From contig NC_012781.1 of NCBI RefSeq assembly GCF_000020605.1, forward strand, positions 1,240,001 through 1,304,000: 64,000 nt of DNA, written 5' to 3'. The position numbers and the translations under genes are program-made. A model generated the notes under the pieces. The model was given only the letters and a program-made list of their open reading frames with translations. It made no database searches and had not been told where the DNA came from. Of this stretch, positions 35,008 to 43,935 are shown one piece after another. Numbering within the stretch: position 1 is the stretch's first letter; each line of letters starts with the position of its first letter. Origin of the DNA: Agathobacter rectalis ATCC 33656. GTDB taxonomy: Bacteria > Bacillota > Clostridia > Lachnospirales > Lachnospiraceae.

Positions 35008-35322
35008 ATGAGTAAAGTTGAAGAATTATTAAAGGACAACAAGCTTGCAGAGAAGCTCAGCATGGCAAAGCTTAATGACCTTCTCAAAAAAGAAGAGGAA
35101 GACAAGAAGCCTTCCAAGGCTGTTATCATATTTGCCATCATTGGTGTATTAGTTGCTGTTGCAGCAGCGGCATATGGTATCTACAGGTTTTTCACACCGG
35201 ATTATTTAGATGATTTCGATGATGAGTATGATGATGAATTCGATGATGATTTCTTCGAGGATGAAGACGATGATGATGCTGAAGAGGAAAAAGAGGCACC
35301 AAAGACTAAAGAAGAGAAATAA
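35008..35322 (+). CDS. Small single-pass membrane protein with acidic tail
   Basis: A 104-residue protein from ATG 35008 with AAAAGGAGCGG upstream. Residues 1-36 are a basic/acidic amphipathic helix (two related LLK-rich segments), residues 40-63 form one transmembrane helix, and residues 66-104 are almost entirely Asp/Glu with a Lys/Glu end. It resembles the DUF4366-like small membrane proteins of Lachnospiraceae. I cannot assign a function. The acidic tail could bind cations or basic proteins. A terminator follows. Confidence 0.7.
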   Translation: MSKVEELLKDNKLAEKLSMAKLNDLLKKEEEDKKPSKAVIIFAIIGVLVAVAAAAYGIYRFFTPDYLDDFDDEYDDEFDDDFFEDEDDDDAEEEKEAPKTKEEK

Positions 35323-35335
35323 TCGTTTTTAGATA

Positions 35336-35366
35336 ATGGGGGCTACATATGTAGTCCTCATTTTTC
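35336..35366 (+). terminator. Rho-independent terminator
   Basis: ATGGGGGCTAC (35336-35346) pairs with GTAGTCCTCAT (35351-35361) using two G-U pairs on the plus strand, loop ATAT, followed by TTTTTC. Confidence 0.85.
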
Positions 35367-35440
35367 TTTATGTGTGAAGCAAGGCATTTGCAGTCAGGCA
35401 TACAAAGGAATAATAAAGTATAAAGAGAGATAAGAATTAC

Positions 35441-36853
35441 ATGAAAAAAGGATTTAGAGGAACAGGAACCGTAGAAAGAGTAGACTTCCCAAACAAGGGA
35501 ATAGCCGTTACAGATGATGGCGACAGAGTAATTGTGAAAAATACAATTCCGGGACAGAAGGTGGAATTTGTTGTAAATAAAGTAAAGCATCAAAGAGCAG
35601 AGGGCAGACTCATGGAGGTAATTGAGAAATCGCCTCTGGAGACAGAAGAGCCATGTCCTCACTTTGGAATGTGCGGGGGCTGTACATATCAGACAGTGCC
35701 TTACGAAAAGCAGCTTGATATGAAGCTTACCCAGGTGAAAAAGCTCATTTCGGATGCTATCGGCACTGAAAAAGAGTCAGGATATGAGTTTATAGGGATA
35801 CATGGAAGTCCGAAAAAGAGTGAATACAGAAACAAGATGGAATTTTCCTTCGGTGATGAGTACAAGGATGGCCCTCTTGCGCTTGGCATGCACAAAAGAG
35901 GAAGCTTTTATGACCTTGTGACAGTATCAGACTGTCAGATTGTGGATGAGGATTTCAGGACAATATTAAAGGCAACACTTGATTATTTTTCAAAAAACAA
36001 TATCCCATATTTCCACAGAGCAACACACAAGGGCTATCTGCGGCATCTGCTTGTCAGAAAGGCAACAAAAACCGGTGAAATCATAGTCGACCTTGTCACC
36101 ACCACACAGACAGAGGGCTTCAACGAGGAGGAACTGCTCGCAGGCTTTAGATATGCACTTTTGACCAGGCACTATGACGGCAGATTCAAGGGCGTTTTAC
36201 ACACAAAAAATGACAGCGTGGCAGATGTGGTCAAAAACGAGGGCACAGAGGTGCTCTACGGAGATTCATATTTCTACGAGAAGCTCTTAGGTCTGAAATT
36301 CAAAATCACACCATTCTCATTTTTCCAGACCAACTCACTCGGAGCGGAGGTGCTCTATGAGACAGCGAGAGAGTTTATCCTGGGAGATAACAAGGATTCG
36401 CTAAACGGTAAAACAGTCTACGACCTCTACAGTGGAACTGGCACCATCGCGCAGCTTATGGCACCGGTGTGTAAGGAAGTAGTAGGTGTCGAAATAGTTG
36501 AGGAGGCAGTTTGCGCAGCAAAGGAAAATGCAGCTCTTAATGGTCTTGATAACTGTAAATTTATCGCAGGTGATGTCCTCAAGGTGCTTGATGAGATAGA
36601 GGAAAAACCGGATTATATAATTCTTGATCCACCACGAGACGGTATCCATCCGAAGGCTATTGGGAAAATCATAGAGTATGGTGTTGAGAATATGGTTTAT
36701 ATTTCATGTAAACCTACAAGCCTGGCAAGGGATTTGCAGATATTTATGGACAGAGGGTATAGAGTGGAGAAGATATGCTGCGTGGATATGTTTCCGAATA
36801 CTTATCACGTCGAGACAGTAGTATTGATGTCAAAGGTGAACCCAGGCAAGTAG
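35441..36853 (+). CDS. rlmD: 23S rRNA (uracil-C5)-methyltransferase RlmD/TrmA family
   Basis: A 470-residue SAM-dependent methyltransferase. Residues 5-65 are a TRAM domain (GTVERVDFPNKGIAV). The iron-sulfur cluster cysteines lie in CPHFGMCGGCTYQ. The SAM-binding motif is VYDLYSGTGTIAQLMAP, DPPRDG follows, and the catalytic Cys is in VYISCKPTSLARDL near residue 427. These enzymes make m5U1939 or m5U747 in 23S rRNA; Firmicute paralogues (RlmCD) do both, so the exact site is uncertain. The accessory island begins after its terminator. Confidence 0.92.
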   Translation: MKKGFRGTGTVERVDFPNKGIAVTDDGDRVIVKNTIPGQKVEFVVNKVKHQRAEGRLMEVIEKSPLETEEPCPHFGMCGGCTYQTVPYEKQLDMKLTQVKKLISDAIGTEKESGYEFIGIHGSPKKSEYRNKMEFSFGDEYKDGPLALGMHKRGSFYDLVTVSDCQIVDEDFRTILKATLDYFSKNNIPYFHRATHKGYLRHLLVRKATKTGEIIVDLVTTTQTEGFNEEELLAGFRYALLTRHYDGRFKGVLHTKNDSVADVVKNEGTEVLYGDSYFYEKLLGLKFKITPFSFFQTNSLGAEVLYETAREFILGDNKDSLNGKTVYDLYSGTGTIAQLMAPVCKEVVGVEIVEEAVCAAKENAALNGLDNCKFIAGDVLKVLDEIEEKPDYIILDPPRDGIHPKAIGKIIEYGVENMVYISCKPTSLARDLQIFMDRGYRVEKICCVDMFPNTYHVETVVLMSKVNPGK

Positions 36854-36870
36854 AAAAAACACTGTAAATA

Positions 36871-36930
36871 AAAGGCTTTTAAGAGAGCTATCGTTAATGA
36901 GTATGATTAGCTGCTGGAAAGCCTTTCTTT
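36871..36930 (+). terminator. Terminator after rlmD
   Basis: AAAGGCTTT (36871-36879) pairs with AAAGCCTTT (36918-36926), with an inner AGAGAGCTA/TAGCTGCT stem and a C-TTTTT tail. It marks the last conserved feature before the accessory region. The rest of 36931-37090 holds an inverted repeat GGTTCAT/ATGAACC and no gene. Confidence 0.8.
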
Positions 36931-37090
36931 TTATGTGAAGTAATGACTTTGTGGAAACTGGTTCATAATGCGGGGTTGACACTGGGGGATAGATAACAAG
37001 GAAAAATGAACCCTAGGGGTTACCTTATAAAGATAGTAGAAATAAGAAAAACAGCGACAGGAGAGTTGGTGTCCGGCCGCTGCTTGTAAA

Positions 37091-37801
37091 TTAACGATAA
37101 TTCTTGTTGTAGAGTTCTTTGGCGTATGCCTGCATTTTCTTTACGTACTCATATGCCTGGCTCTTTCCCTTATTCAAGTCGATCTGCTTCAGAGCATTAC
37201 TGATTTGTGGGTCGTCCATCAGAAGAGAGAAGATTGCTTTAGCTTCTGGGTACTTCAGGGACACCTCGTTGATGAGATCGTCGATCATCATAAGACTGAG
37301 AACTGAGTTTTCAGTTGAAGTGTTATCTGTTGGTTCCCAGCCGCTGCGATTAGTATCATCGTCGCTGTTATCATCCGTAAACTTGTCTAATGAAATATAG
37401 CGAGAGAGGTACTGACCCTTTTCTGGACGTTCACATCTTTCACATTTATTGCACTTAGGGCAGCGGATGTATTCGCCCTTGGAATTAAGAACTAAGCATC
37501 TCTTTTTACGAGTGGATTCAAGATAGTCATCCTTTTCTTTCCAGAATTGCTTCATGTAAGATTCAACTTTATCCTTTGGGATTGTAGTGAATCCTACCAG
37601 AATCTTTTTGCCGCGGATATTCCAGGTTTCGAAGTTATCTTCGATAATTCCTTCATTACGCTTGCGAATACCGTCTCTAATATCCTGATGGTAATTCTTT
37701 AAAACTTCATGTGCTAAGAATGGAACCAAAGCTTCATTCTCTTTTGGTGCTACGCCATTGTAGCTCTTCTTGTTACAGTAATCATAATTTTTCTCTGCCA
37801 T
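37091..37801 (-). CDS. Cys-cluster protein of unknown function, possibly sigma-like
   Basis: A 236-residue protein preceded by GAGGAAAG. Residues about 115-130 form a dense cysteine cluster (CPKCNKCERCE), a likely zinc site. Residues 165-230 (SVLSLMMIDDLINEV, then YPEAKAIFSLLMDD, then SNALKQI) read like a sigma-70 region 4 type helical domain, but I am not sure of this. Similar genes travel on clostridial mobile elements in my recollection. It is divergent from the NACHT gene across a 370-bp structured gap, so it may regulate the island. An alternative is a DNA-binding accessory protein of a lost integrative element. Confidence 0.45.
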   Translation of the reverse strand: MAEKNYDYCNKKSYNGVAPKENEALVPFLAHEVLKNYHQDIRDGIRKRNEGIIEDNFETWNIRGKKILVGFTTIPKDKVESYMKQFWKEKDDYLESTRKKRCLVLNSKGEYIRCPKCNKCERCERPEKGQYLSRYISLDKFTDDNSDDDTNRSGWEPTDNTSTENSVLSLMMIDDLINEVSLKYPEAKAIFSLLMDDPQISNALKQIDLNKGKSQAYEYVKKMQAYAKELYNKNYR

Positions 37802-38171
37802 GTGGCTTTCCTCCTTGGGTTGGCCAGCTTGTCCTATTCAGCTGGTTTAGTTATTTAGTTGTTCATCAGAGTCAGATAGGACCGTTCTTGATCAGGGAAC
37901 GCATCGTCTGATGATGGGCACCTTTAACGTCGGCCTCCCGGACGATCAAGCAAGAATAAAAAAGTAATGCGTAAATCGGGTTTGTAGTGTATAATTAATT
38001 GTGAATAACTATGATTTAATGGAAATCACCATAATTTCGCATGACTTCTATGTGTCTTTTGATGTAAATATTATCCGGCTTTTGTGACTTTCTGTCGGTG
38101 ACGCAGTTTGTGAAGATGACGGGATTTATACGGGATTTTTCGTTAAGACGGGATAAAGAAGGAGTGAAAAA
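37802..38171. other. 370-bp divergent intergenic region with hairpins and short repeats
   Basis: The left part (37824-37946) is GC-richer and strongly structured: CCAGCT/AGCTGG, and an outer CATCAGA/TCTGATG stem (about 37862-37915) enclosing GTTC/GAAC. The right part is AT-rich. ACGGGAT occurs three times before the NACHT start (38119, 38130, 38148). No convincing open reading frame is present. It could be a structured leader of the minus-strand gene plus an operator array for the NACHT gene. Confidence 0.45.
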
Positions 38172-40526
38172 GTGAATTATCAAGAATTCATACAGCCTTT
38201 TTACAACTCCGAGACGAAAACAAGTGGCTTACGCGGCATTCAATCGCAAGGAGAGACGGCGGAATATTTCGTTGCTCTAGCTTTTGCACATGAAATTCCA
38301 GAAAAGTATATTAGTCAGCCTGATACATATAGAAGGTGGTATACAGGAAGAAGCAATCCGAAATCCACTTTATGGAAAGAAATAGAAAAGGCCTTTGATG
38401 ATAAGAGATTTGAGGAGTACTCAAAGGAGCTTGCATCTAAGATTGATGATGAAAAATTAATTGATTTACTTCTGGCGTTTGACATAAAACTTGCCTCAGG
38501 GAAAAAGGCGAATAAGATGTATTTTGCGGAAGCATTAACGTATCAGTTCAAGGCCATTGCAAATGGGAAAGGCTCGGCGGATGAAATTGTCAAGCAGACT
38601 TACTACAGTAAAGAAAAACCTGCTGTATTCGGCGAGTACATCCGGAAGGCAAAAGAAACTTATAGCCGAATGACCGTGTTAGGCGGGAAAGAGTGCTTAT
38701 TGGATGATTGTTATGTATGCAATTATATTGGCACAAAGCGAGGAGTGTTTCTTAGAAATAAAAATGGCTTAATTATAGATGCAACTTTAGAAAAATTAAA
38801 AACATTTGATCGTCGTGCTGAAACAAAAAATACATTGCTTATAGCTAATGGTGGTATGGGAAAATCACTAATGCTACAGCATTTATTTGTGGATGCTGCA
38901 GAAAAGTATTCTGAAACAGGTTTATTACCAATATTCATAGAGCTGAGAGAGTTTAGCTTTGATCAGGTAGAACTTTTCGACATTATCGTTGAGACAGTAA
39001 AGAATATGGATGAATCTTTCACACCGGAACATGCTCATCAAATGCTAACAGCTGGTCGATGCCAATTGCTACTAGATGGAGTGGATGAAATAGATCCGCA
39101 GGACATTAACTCTTTTCAAAGAAAATTAAGTAACTTCTTAAAGCGATATCCAGACAATCAAGTTGTTATGACTTCGCGTGACTGTGATGCGTATTCTGGA
39201 ATAAAGGGATTTGTTCATTTGTACTTGCTTCCTTTTGATAAATCGCAGTCTGAGGATTTGGTGGGGAGATTACTAATTGAGGATGATCCTGAAGCAAAGA
39301 AAACAGTCAGAGAATGTATTGATGATAATTTTATAAAAAAGGACGGTGCGTTTGTCTCAAATCCAATGATGTTAACATTTGTGGTTGAGAGGCATAGTAC
39401 GTTACAAAGTTTACGAGCAAAGCGGTATCTGTTTTATAAAGAGGCTTATGAAGCAATTGTCCTTGATCATGATAAAGACAAGACAGCATATGAAAGAATT
39501 TTCCGGAGTGTGAGTGACTCTGAGGAGTTTACCACAGTATTCCAGGAGTTTTGTGCAGTAACCTTCCGACAAGGGATATTTTCCTTTGATTCGGATACGT
39601 TCAAAATTTTCTTTGAAGAATTAGAATCGAAGAAGACTGTCGAAAATCCTAAGAAGCTTAGGGCTCAAAGCTTCCTTCATGATGTTTGTGCCACAGCCTG
39701 CATGATGTATGAAGAAGATACAGAGATTTTGTACATTGATCCAGGATTTCAGGAATACTTATTTGCTAGATACTATGCATTTGCTCCATCGAATGAGATG
39801 AGAGAGTTATGCGATACACTTATTGATCAGTCGACTACAACCTTTAGAAGATGGTCGGCATTCCGGATGTTATATGAGTATTCAAGTGATAAAGTGGAGG
39901 TCTGCTTATTCATTCCTTTTTTAGATAGAATATTTAAAGATAGAGATGATAGGGATTCGTTCTTGCAGTTCATAAAGATTGGTTATAAGGAGCTAAGATA
40001 CACGGTTCTCGATCAAAATTTGATAGAGAACTATAAAGGCGAAGCCGGAGTGATGAATCAGATGAATACCGGTGAATTGAATGAGCCCAAAACGGTAATT
40101 CTATCTGTGATTTTGAGAGTAATGAAGCAGTTCAATTTTGTTCAAATTGTAATGTATTCACCGAAACTTAAGTATGAAAAGTTGGTGCAGAAGGTACTGC
40201 TTGGGGAATATGTTGGAGCTCACTTCGGAGATGAAAGCGGTAATAAGTTATTATTGCGGCAGTATTTATATTCAGAGTTCTGTATGCCAACATTTTCTGA
40301 AACACATGATATTTCACGATGCATAAAAGATCAAAGTGGAAATTGTATTTGCTTTGGAAACGAATACCTAATAAGTACAGAGCAGATACAAACTAATTCA
40401 GATGAATATCAAGATTTGATTAAGGAACTTTCAAATCCAGATAACAGTCTGTACAGACTTTATGAGGTAGTGAAGAACTATTATTTGCAGATAAAAGATA
40501 AGCAAAAATCTAATAAGTTTAAATAA
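38172..40526 (+). CDS. NACHT-type STAND NTPase, probable antiphage sensor
   Basis: A 784-residue protein starting at GTG 38172 with AAGGAG seven bases before. Residues 1-150 are helical and may include a winged-helix or helix-turn-helix (RRWYTGRSNPKSTLWKEIE). The NACHT NTPase follows: Walker A NGGMGKS (226-232), Walker B LLLDGVDEID with the NACHT-typical extra acidic pair (302-306), and sensor TSRD near residue 337. The C-terminal 350 residues are helical with no tetratricopeptide or LRR periodicity visible. Bacterial NACHT proteins defend against phages, including RNA phages. No nuclease or transmembrane effector is visible, so the output mechanism is unclear. It lies directly upstream of a type I RM system. 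Confidence 0.78.
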   Translation: MNYQEFIQPFYNSETKTSGLRGIQSQGETAEYFVALAFAHEIPEKYISQPDTYRRWYTGRSNPKSTLWKEIEKAFDDKRFEEYSKELASKIDDEKLIDLLLAFDIKLASGKKANKMYFAEALTYQFKAIANGKGSADEIVKQTYYSKEKPAVFGEYIRKAKETYSRMTVLGGKECLLDDCYVCNYIGTKRGVFLRNKNGLIIDATLEKLKTFDRRAETKNTLLIANGGMGKSLMLQHLFVDAAEKYSETGLLPIFIELREFSFDQVELFDIIVETVKNMDESFTPEHAHQMLTAGRCQLLLDGVDEIDPQDINSFQRKLSNFLKRYPDNQVVMTSRDCDAYSGIKGFVHLYLLPFDKSQSEDLVGRLLIEDDPEAKKTVRECIDDNFIKKDGAFVSNPMMLTFVVERHSTLQSLRAKRYLFYKEAYEAIVLDHDKDKTAYERIFRSVSDSEEFTTVFQEFCAVTFRQGIFSFDSDTFKIFFEELESKKTVENPKKLRAQSFLHDVCATACMMYEEDTEILYIDPGFQEYLFARYYAFAPSNEMRELCDTLIDQSTTTFRRWSAFRMLYEYSSDKVEVCLFIPFLDRIFKDRDDRDSFLQFIKIGYKELRYTVLDQNLIENYKGEAGVMNQMNTGELNEPKTVILSVILRVMKQFNFVQIVMYSPKLKYEKLVQKVLLGEYVGAHFGDESGNKLLLRQYLYSEFCMPTFSETHDISRCIKDQSGNCICFGNEYLISTEQIQTNSDEYQDLIKELSNPDNSLYRLYEVVKNYYLQIKDKQKSNKFK

Positions 40527-40555
40527 TATGTTTTAAAGATTAGGAGACTTAAGAA

Positions 40556-40785
40556 ATGAATGATATTGAAAGATGGTATAGTTTGGAAGAATATCAAACC
40601 ATCTAGGAGTCAGCAAAGATACAATCCGTGCATGGATAAGAAAAGAAACTATTCCTTTTTATAAAGTTGGGCGTCAGTATAAATTCAAGGTATCAGAAGT
40701 AGATGCTTGGGTTGAAAGCGGACAAAGCGCAGAGGCTGACAAAAATAATACAGTGGAGGAAAAGCAAGATGGCAGTGGAAAATAA
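40556..40785 (+). pseudogene. Excisionase-type helix-turn-helix gene with a -1 frameshift
   Basis: ATG 40556 has a TAGGAGAC site and encodes NDIERWYSLEE, then reaches a stop at TAG after YQTI. One base is missing in GAAGAATATC. With it restored, the frame continues [36 protein letters not shown], to a stop at 40783-40785, a complete 76-residue MerR/Xis-type DNA-binding protein. Such proteins often head type I RM operons. The restored end overlaps hsdM by 17 nt. The lesion may be real or a single-base sequence error. Confidence 0.78.
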
Positions 40786-42337
40786 GAAAGAACAAGAAAG
40801 AGATGAACTTCATCGTGCGATATGGGCAATCGCTGATGAATTACGTGGTGCGGTAGATGGATGGGATTTCAAGAACTATGTGCTTGGAACAATGTTTTAC
40901 AGATATATATCTGAAAATTTAACCGCGTATGTTAATGTAGGAGAGATTGAAGCTGGAAATACAGATTTTGATTATGCAAAAATGAAAGATGCCGATGCAG
41001 AAGAAGCTCGTGAAGGGCTTGTACAGGAAAAAGGATTTTTTATTTTACCAAGTGAACTCTTCTGCAATGTTAGGGTTCGTGCAGCGGAAGATAATAATTT
41101 AAATGAGACACTTGAAAAAGTATTTAGACATATAGAGGAGTCTGCAAAGGGAAGTCAGTCAGAAAACAGCTTTGCTGGACTGTTTGATGATTACGATGTA
41201 AACAGTAATAAGCTGGGATCAACAGTTGCAAAGAGAAACGAAAGACTGGTAAAGCTCCTTGATGGAATTGCATCTATGAATCTTGGATCAGTAAAAGATC
41301 ATGATATAGATGCATTTGGTGATGCATATGAATATTTGATGACAATGTATGCTTCAAATGCTGGAAAATCAGGTGGAGAATTTTTTACACCTGCGGATGT
41401 TTCAGAGCTCTTAACTAGATTAGGCACGGTTGGTAAAAAAACAGTAAATAAGGTATATGACCCTGCGTGTGGTTCGGGTTCCTTATTATTAAAAGCTGAA
41501 AAGGTGTTAGGAAAAGATTCTGTCAAAATAGGATTCTTTGGGCAAGAGATAAATATCACAACATATAATCTTTGCCGTATTAATATGTTCCTTCACGATA
41601 TTGGTTTTGATAAATTCGATATTGAGTGCGAGGACACCCTGACAAATCCACAGCATTGGGATGATGAGCCTTTCGAACTAATTGTTTCCAATCCCCCTTA
41701 TTCCATTAAATGGGAAGGAGATGATAATCCATTACTTATAAATGATCCAAGATTTTCACCGGCTGGTGTTTTAGCACCTAAAAGTAAAGCCGATTTAGCA
41801 TTTATCATGCACAGCCTTTCTTGGTTAGCGGCAAATGGAACAGCTGCAATTGTGTGTTTCCCAGGAATTATGTACCGAGGTGGGGCAGAAAAGAAGATTC
41901 GACAATATCTAATTGATAATAACTTTATTGATTGTGTAATTCAGCTGCCAAGTAATCTGTTTTTTGGTACATCAATTGCAACGTGCATTATGGTAATGAA
42001 GAAAAATAAAACAGATAATAATACGTTATTTATCGATGCCTCTAATGAATGTGTAAAAGTAACAAACAATAATAAATTAACTAAAGAGAATATTGATCGT
42101 ATTGTAGATGTATTTTCTAATAGAACCGAAGAAGAGCATCTTTCATATTTGGCATCATATGAAGAAATTAAGGAGAAAGAATATAATCTTTCGGTTTCCA
42201 CTTATGTAGAGGCAGAGGATATCAGAGAGAAAATTGACATTGTAAAGCTGAATGCGGAAATCAAAGAAATCGTGGCTCGTGAACAGGTTTTGAGGGATGA
42301 GATTGATAAAATCATCGCAGAAATCGAGGTGGATTAA
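40769..42337 (+). CDS. hsdM: Type I restriction-modification DNA methyltransferase HsdM
   Basis: A 522-residue N6-adenine methyltransferase from ATG 40769, chosen for the GTGGAGGAAAAG site; the reading frame is open further upstream only because it overlaps the HTH gene. N-terminal helical domain ([32 protein letters not shown]), SAM motif DPACGSGS (231-238), catalytic NPPY (308-311), and a C-terminal coiled coil (about 480-520) that docks on HsdS. It methylates the host sites defined by HsdS and is part of the restriction complex. Operon order is HTH, M, DUF4357, S, TRD, PUA-like, R, GIY-YIG. Confidence 0.96.
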   Translation: MAVENKKEQERDELHRAIWAIADELRGAVDGWDFKNYVLGTMFYRYISENLTAYVNVGEIEAGNTDFDYAKMKDADAEEAREGLVQEKGFFILPSELFCNVRVRAAEDNNLNETLEKVFRHIEESAKGSQSENSFAGLFDDYDVNSNKLGSTVAKRNERLVKLLDGIASMNLGSVKDHDIDAFGDAYEYLMTMYASNAGKSGGEFFTPADVSELLTRLGTVGKKTVNKVYDPACGSGSLLLKAEKVLGKDSVKIGFFGQEINITTYNLCRINMFLHDIGFDKFDIECEDTLTNPQHWDDEPFELIVSNPPYSIKWEGDDNPLLINDPRFSPAGVLAPKSKADLAFIMHSLSWLAANGTAAIVCFPGIMYRGGAEKKIRQYLIDNNFIDCVIQLPSNLFFGTSIATCIMVMKKNKTDNNTLFIDASNECVKVTNNNKLTKENIDRIVDVFSNRTEEEHLSYLASYEEIKEKEYNLSVSTYVEAEDIREKIDIVKLNAEIKEIVAREQVLRDEIDKIIAEIEVD

Positions 42338-42339
42338 TA

Positions 42340-42672
42340 ATGATACTTTATTTGAAAAGAGAAAAATCAGGGATTGATGCAATCATGAATTTTGATTCAA
42401 GTAATAGTTCATATACTGTATTAAAAGGTTCTGTTTTATCATCCAATATTGCCTACTCAGAAAAATTTCGAGGTGCAAAATCAATTGAAAAAGCTCGAAT
42501 GAATGTAGTGGTTAATAATGTATTACAGACGGATATGATATTTAAGAGTGCTTCAACTGCAGCAAATTTTGTGACAGGAAATAGTACAAACGGTTTAATA
42601 GCATGGAAAAATAAAGATGGAGTAATATTGAAGACTCTCATTTCTGGAAAGGAGGATGGGGAAGATGAGTAA
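42340..42672 (+). CDS. DUF4357 small protein
   Basis: A 110-residue protein starting 3 nt after hsdM and overlapping hsdS by 8 nt. The C-terminal half carries the DUF4357 pattern: FKSASTAANFVTGNS, then NGLIAWKNKDG. The N-terminal half is a beta-rich repeat (NSSYTVLKGSVLSSNI) like the one in the GIY-YIG protein at the other end of the operon. DUF4357 is often fused to nucleases or found near type I RM genes; its role is unknown. Lack of any gap points to co-regulation with hsdM and hsdS. Confidence 0.75.
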   Translation: MILYLKREKSGIDAIMNFDSSNSSYTVLKGSVLSSNIAYSEKFRGAKSIEKARMNVVVNNVLQTDMIFKSASTAANFVTGNSTNGLIAWKNKDGVILKTLISGKEDGEDE

Positions 42673-43933
42673 ATTATCAAACTTAATAACCCAGTATTGT
42701 CCAGAAGGTGTTGAATATAAGACTCTAGGAGAGTGTGGAAAATTTTACGGTGGATTAACGGGAAAATCAAAAAAAGATTTTGAAGATGGTAATTCAAAGT
42801 TTATTACATATAAGAATGTATATTCTAATCCTGCGCTGTGCTTAGATGTAGAAGATAAGGTGAGAATTGAACCAGGCGAAAGACAACGAACACTAGAATA
42901 TGGAGATATTGTCTTTACGGGATCATCTGAAACTCCAGATGAATGCGGAATATCATCAGTTGTAGCAGAAATCCCAGAAGAAAATTTATATCTGAATAGT
43001 TTCTGTTTCATTTTTAGATTTGATGATCCTTCTATATTGTTGCCAGATTTCGCAAAACACCTATTTAGATCTTCAGAGTTGAGGTATCAAATAGGAAAGA
43101 CGGCAAGCGGAGTGACCAGATATAATGTATCAAAAAAACTAATGGGAAAAGTGAGCTTCCCTGTACCTCCTTTGGAGGTACAACGTGAAATAGTCCGCGT
43201 GTTGGACTCTTTCACGTTACTTACAGCCGAGCTTACAGCCGAGCTTACAGCTCGTAAACAGCAATATGAGTTCTATCGTGATTACCTATTAAATGGAAAC
43301 AGCGACTATGATATATGTAATTTGGGTGATGTTTGTGATGTGGTAGCAGGTGGAACACCTTCAAGAAAAGTGAGTGACTATTGGGAAGATGGATGTATCC
43401 CGTGGCTAGGATCGACTGTCTGTAAAAATAAAAAAAATGTTGATGAGCCTACAGAATTTATAACGGAATTAGGTCTAGAAAAATCATCAGCCAAGATGAT
43501 GAAAAAAGACACAACGCTTATCGCATTGGTTGGCGCAACTATAGGAAAAGTTGCATTTACAACATTTGACGTAGCTATCAATCAAAACATTGCTGGGGTA
43601 TATCCTAAAGATACAAGTAAAATTAATCCGTCATATATATATTATGCTTGTACAACGTTATATCCACATTTTTTAAATTTAACGCAAGGGTCAAAACTTG
43701 CAATGGCAAATTTGACATTTGTTAGAGGTTTAAAAATATCTGTACCACCAATTGATGTGCAGAACCACCTAGTGAATGTACTCGATAATTTTGAATCGAT
43801 AACATCCGATTTAAGTATTGGATTACCAGCAGAAATAGAGGCAAGAAAAAAACAATATGAATACTACAGGGATGCTTTATTGACATATGCTTCTACTGGA
43901 AAGATAATTGCTAGACAGACAGAACATAATTAG
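42665..43933 (+). CDS. hsdS: Type I RM specificity subunit HsdS with TAEL linker repeats
   Basis: A 422-residue subunit from ATG 42665; AAAGGAGG lies just upstream, whereas ATG 42656 is too close to it. Two target-recognition domains (about 15-175 and 220-385) each start with a LG(E/D)(C/V)G-like turn and read one half of a bipartite site. The central conserved helix contains LTAELTAELTARKQQYEFYRDYLL: a 12-bp unit repeated at 43220-43231 and 43232-43243 plus a partial third copy. In EcoR124I-type enzymes the number of such TAEL units sets the spacer length of the recognised site. The C-terminal helix ends PAEIEARKKQYEYYRDALL. Confidence 0.95.
   Translation: MSKLSNLITQYCPEGVEYKTLGECGKFYGGLTGKSKKDFEDGNSKFITYKNVYSNPALCLDVEDKVRIEPGERQRTLEYGDIVFTGSSETPDECGISSVVAEIPEENLYLNSFCFIFRFDDPSILLPDFAKHLFRSSELRYQIGKTASGVTRYNVSKKLMGKVSFPVPPLEVQREIVRVLDSFTLLTAELTAELTARKQQYEFYRDYLLNGNSDYDICNLGDVCDVVAGGTPSRKVSDYWEDGCIPWLGSTVCKNKKNVDEPTEFITELGLEKSSAKMMKKDTTLIALVGATIGKVAFTTFDVAINQNIAGVYPKDTSKINPSYIYYACTTLYPHFLNLTQGSKLAMANLTFVRGLKISVPPIDVQNHLVNVLDNFESITSDLSIGLPAEIEARKKQYEYYRDALLTYASTGKIIARQTEHN
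43220..43254 (+). repeat. hsdS: 12-bp tandem repeat encoding TAEL in hsdS
   Basis: CTTACAGCCGAG occurs twice exactly, followed by CTTACAGCTCG. It lies in the helical spacer between the two recognition domains. Slippage by one unit would insert or remove four residues in frame and change spacer length in the target site. Confidence 0.9.
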
Positions 43934-43935
43934 AC

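Noticed and set aside
36854..37090. Attachment-site direct repeats flanking the island
   Set aside because: Comparison by eye with 48949-50330 showed no shared direct repeat, and no integrase gene is in the window.
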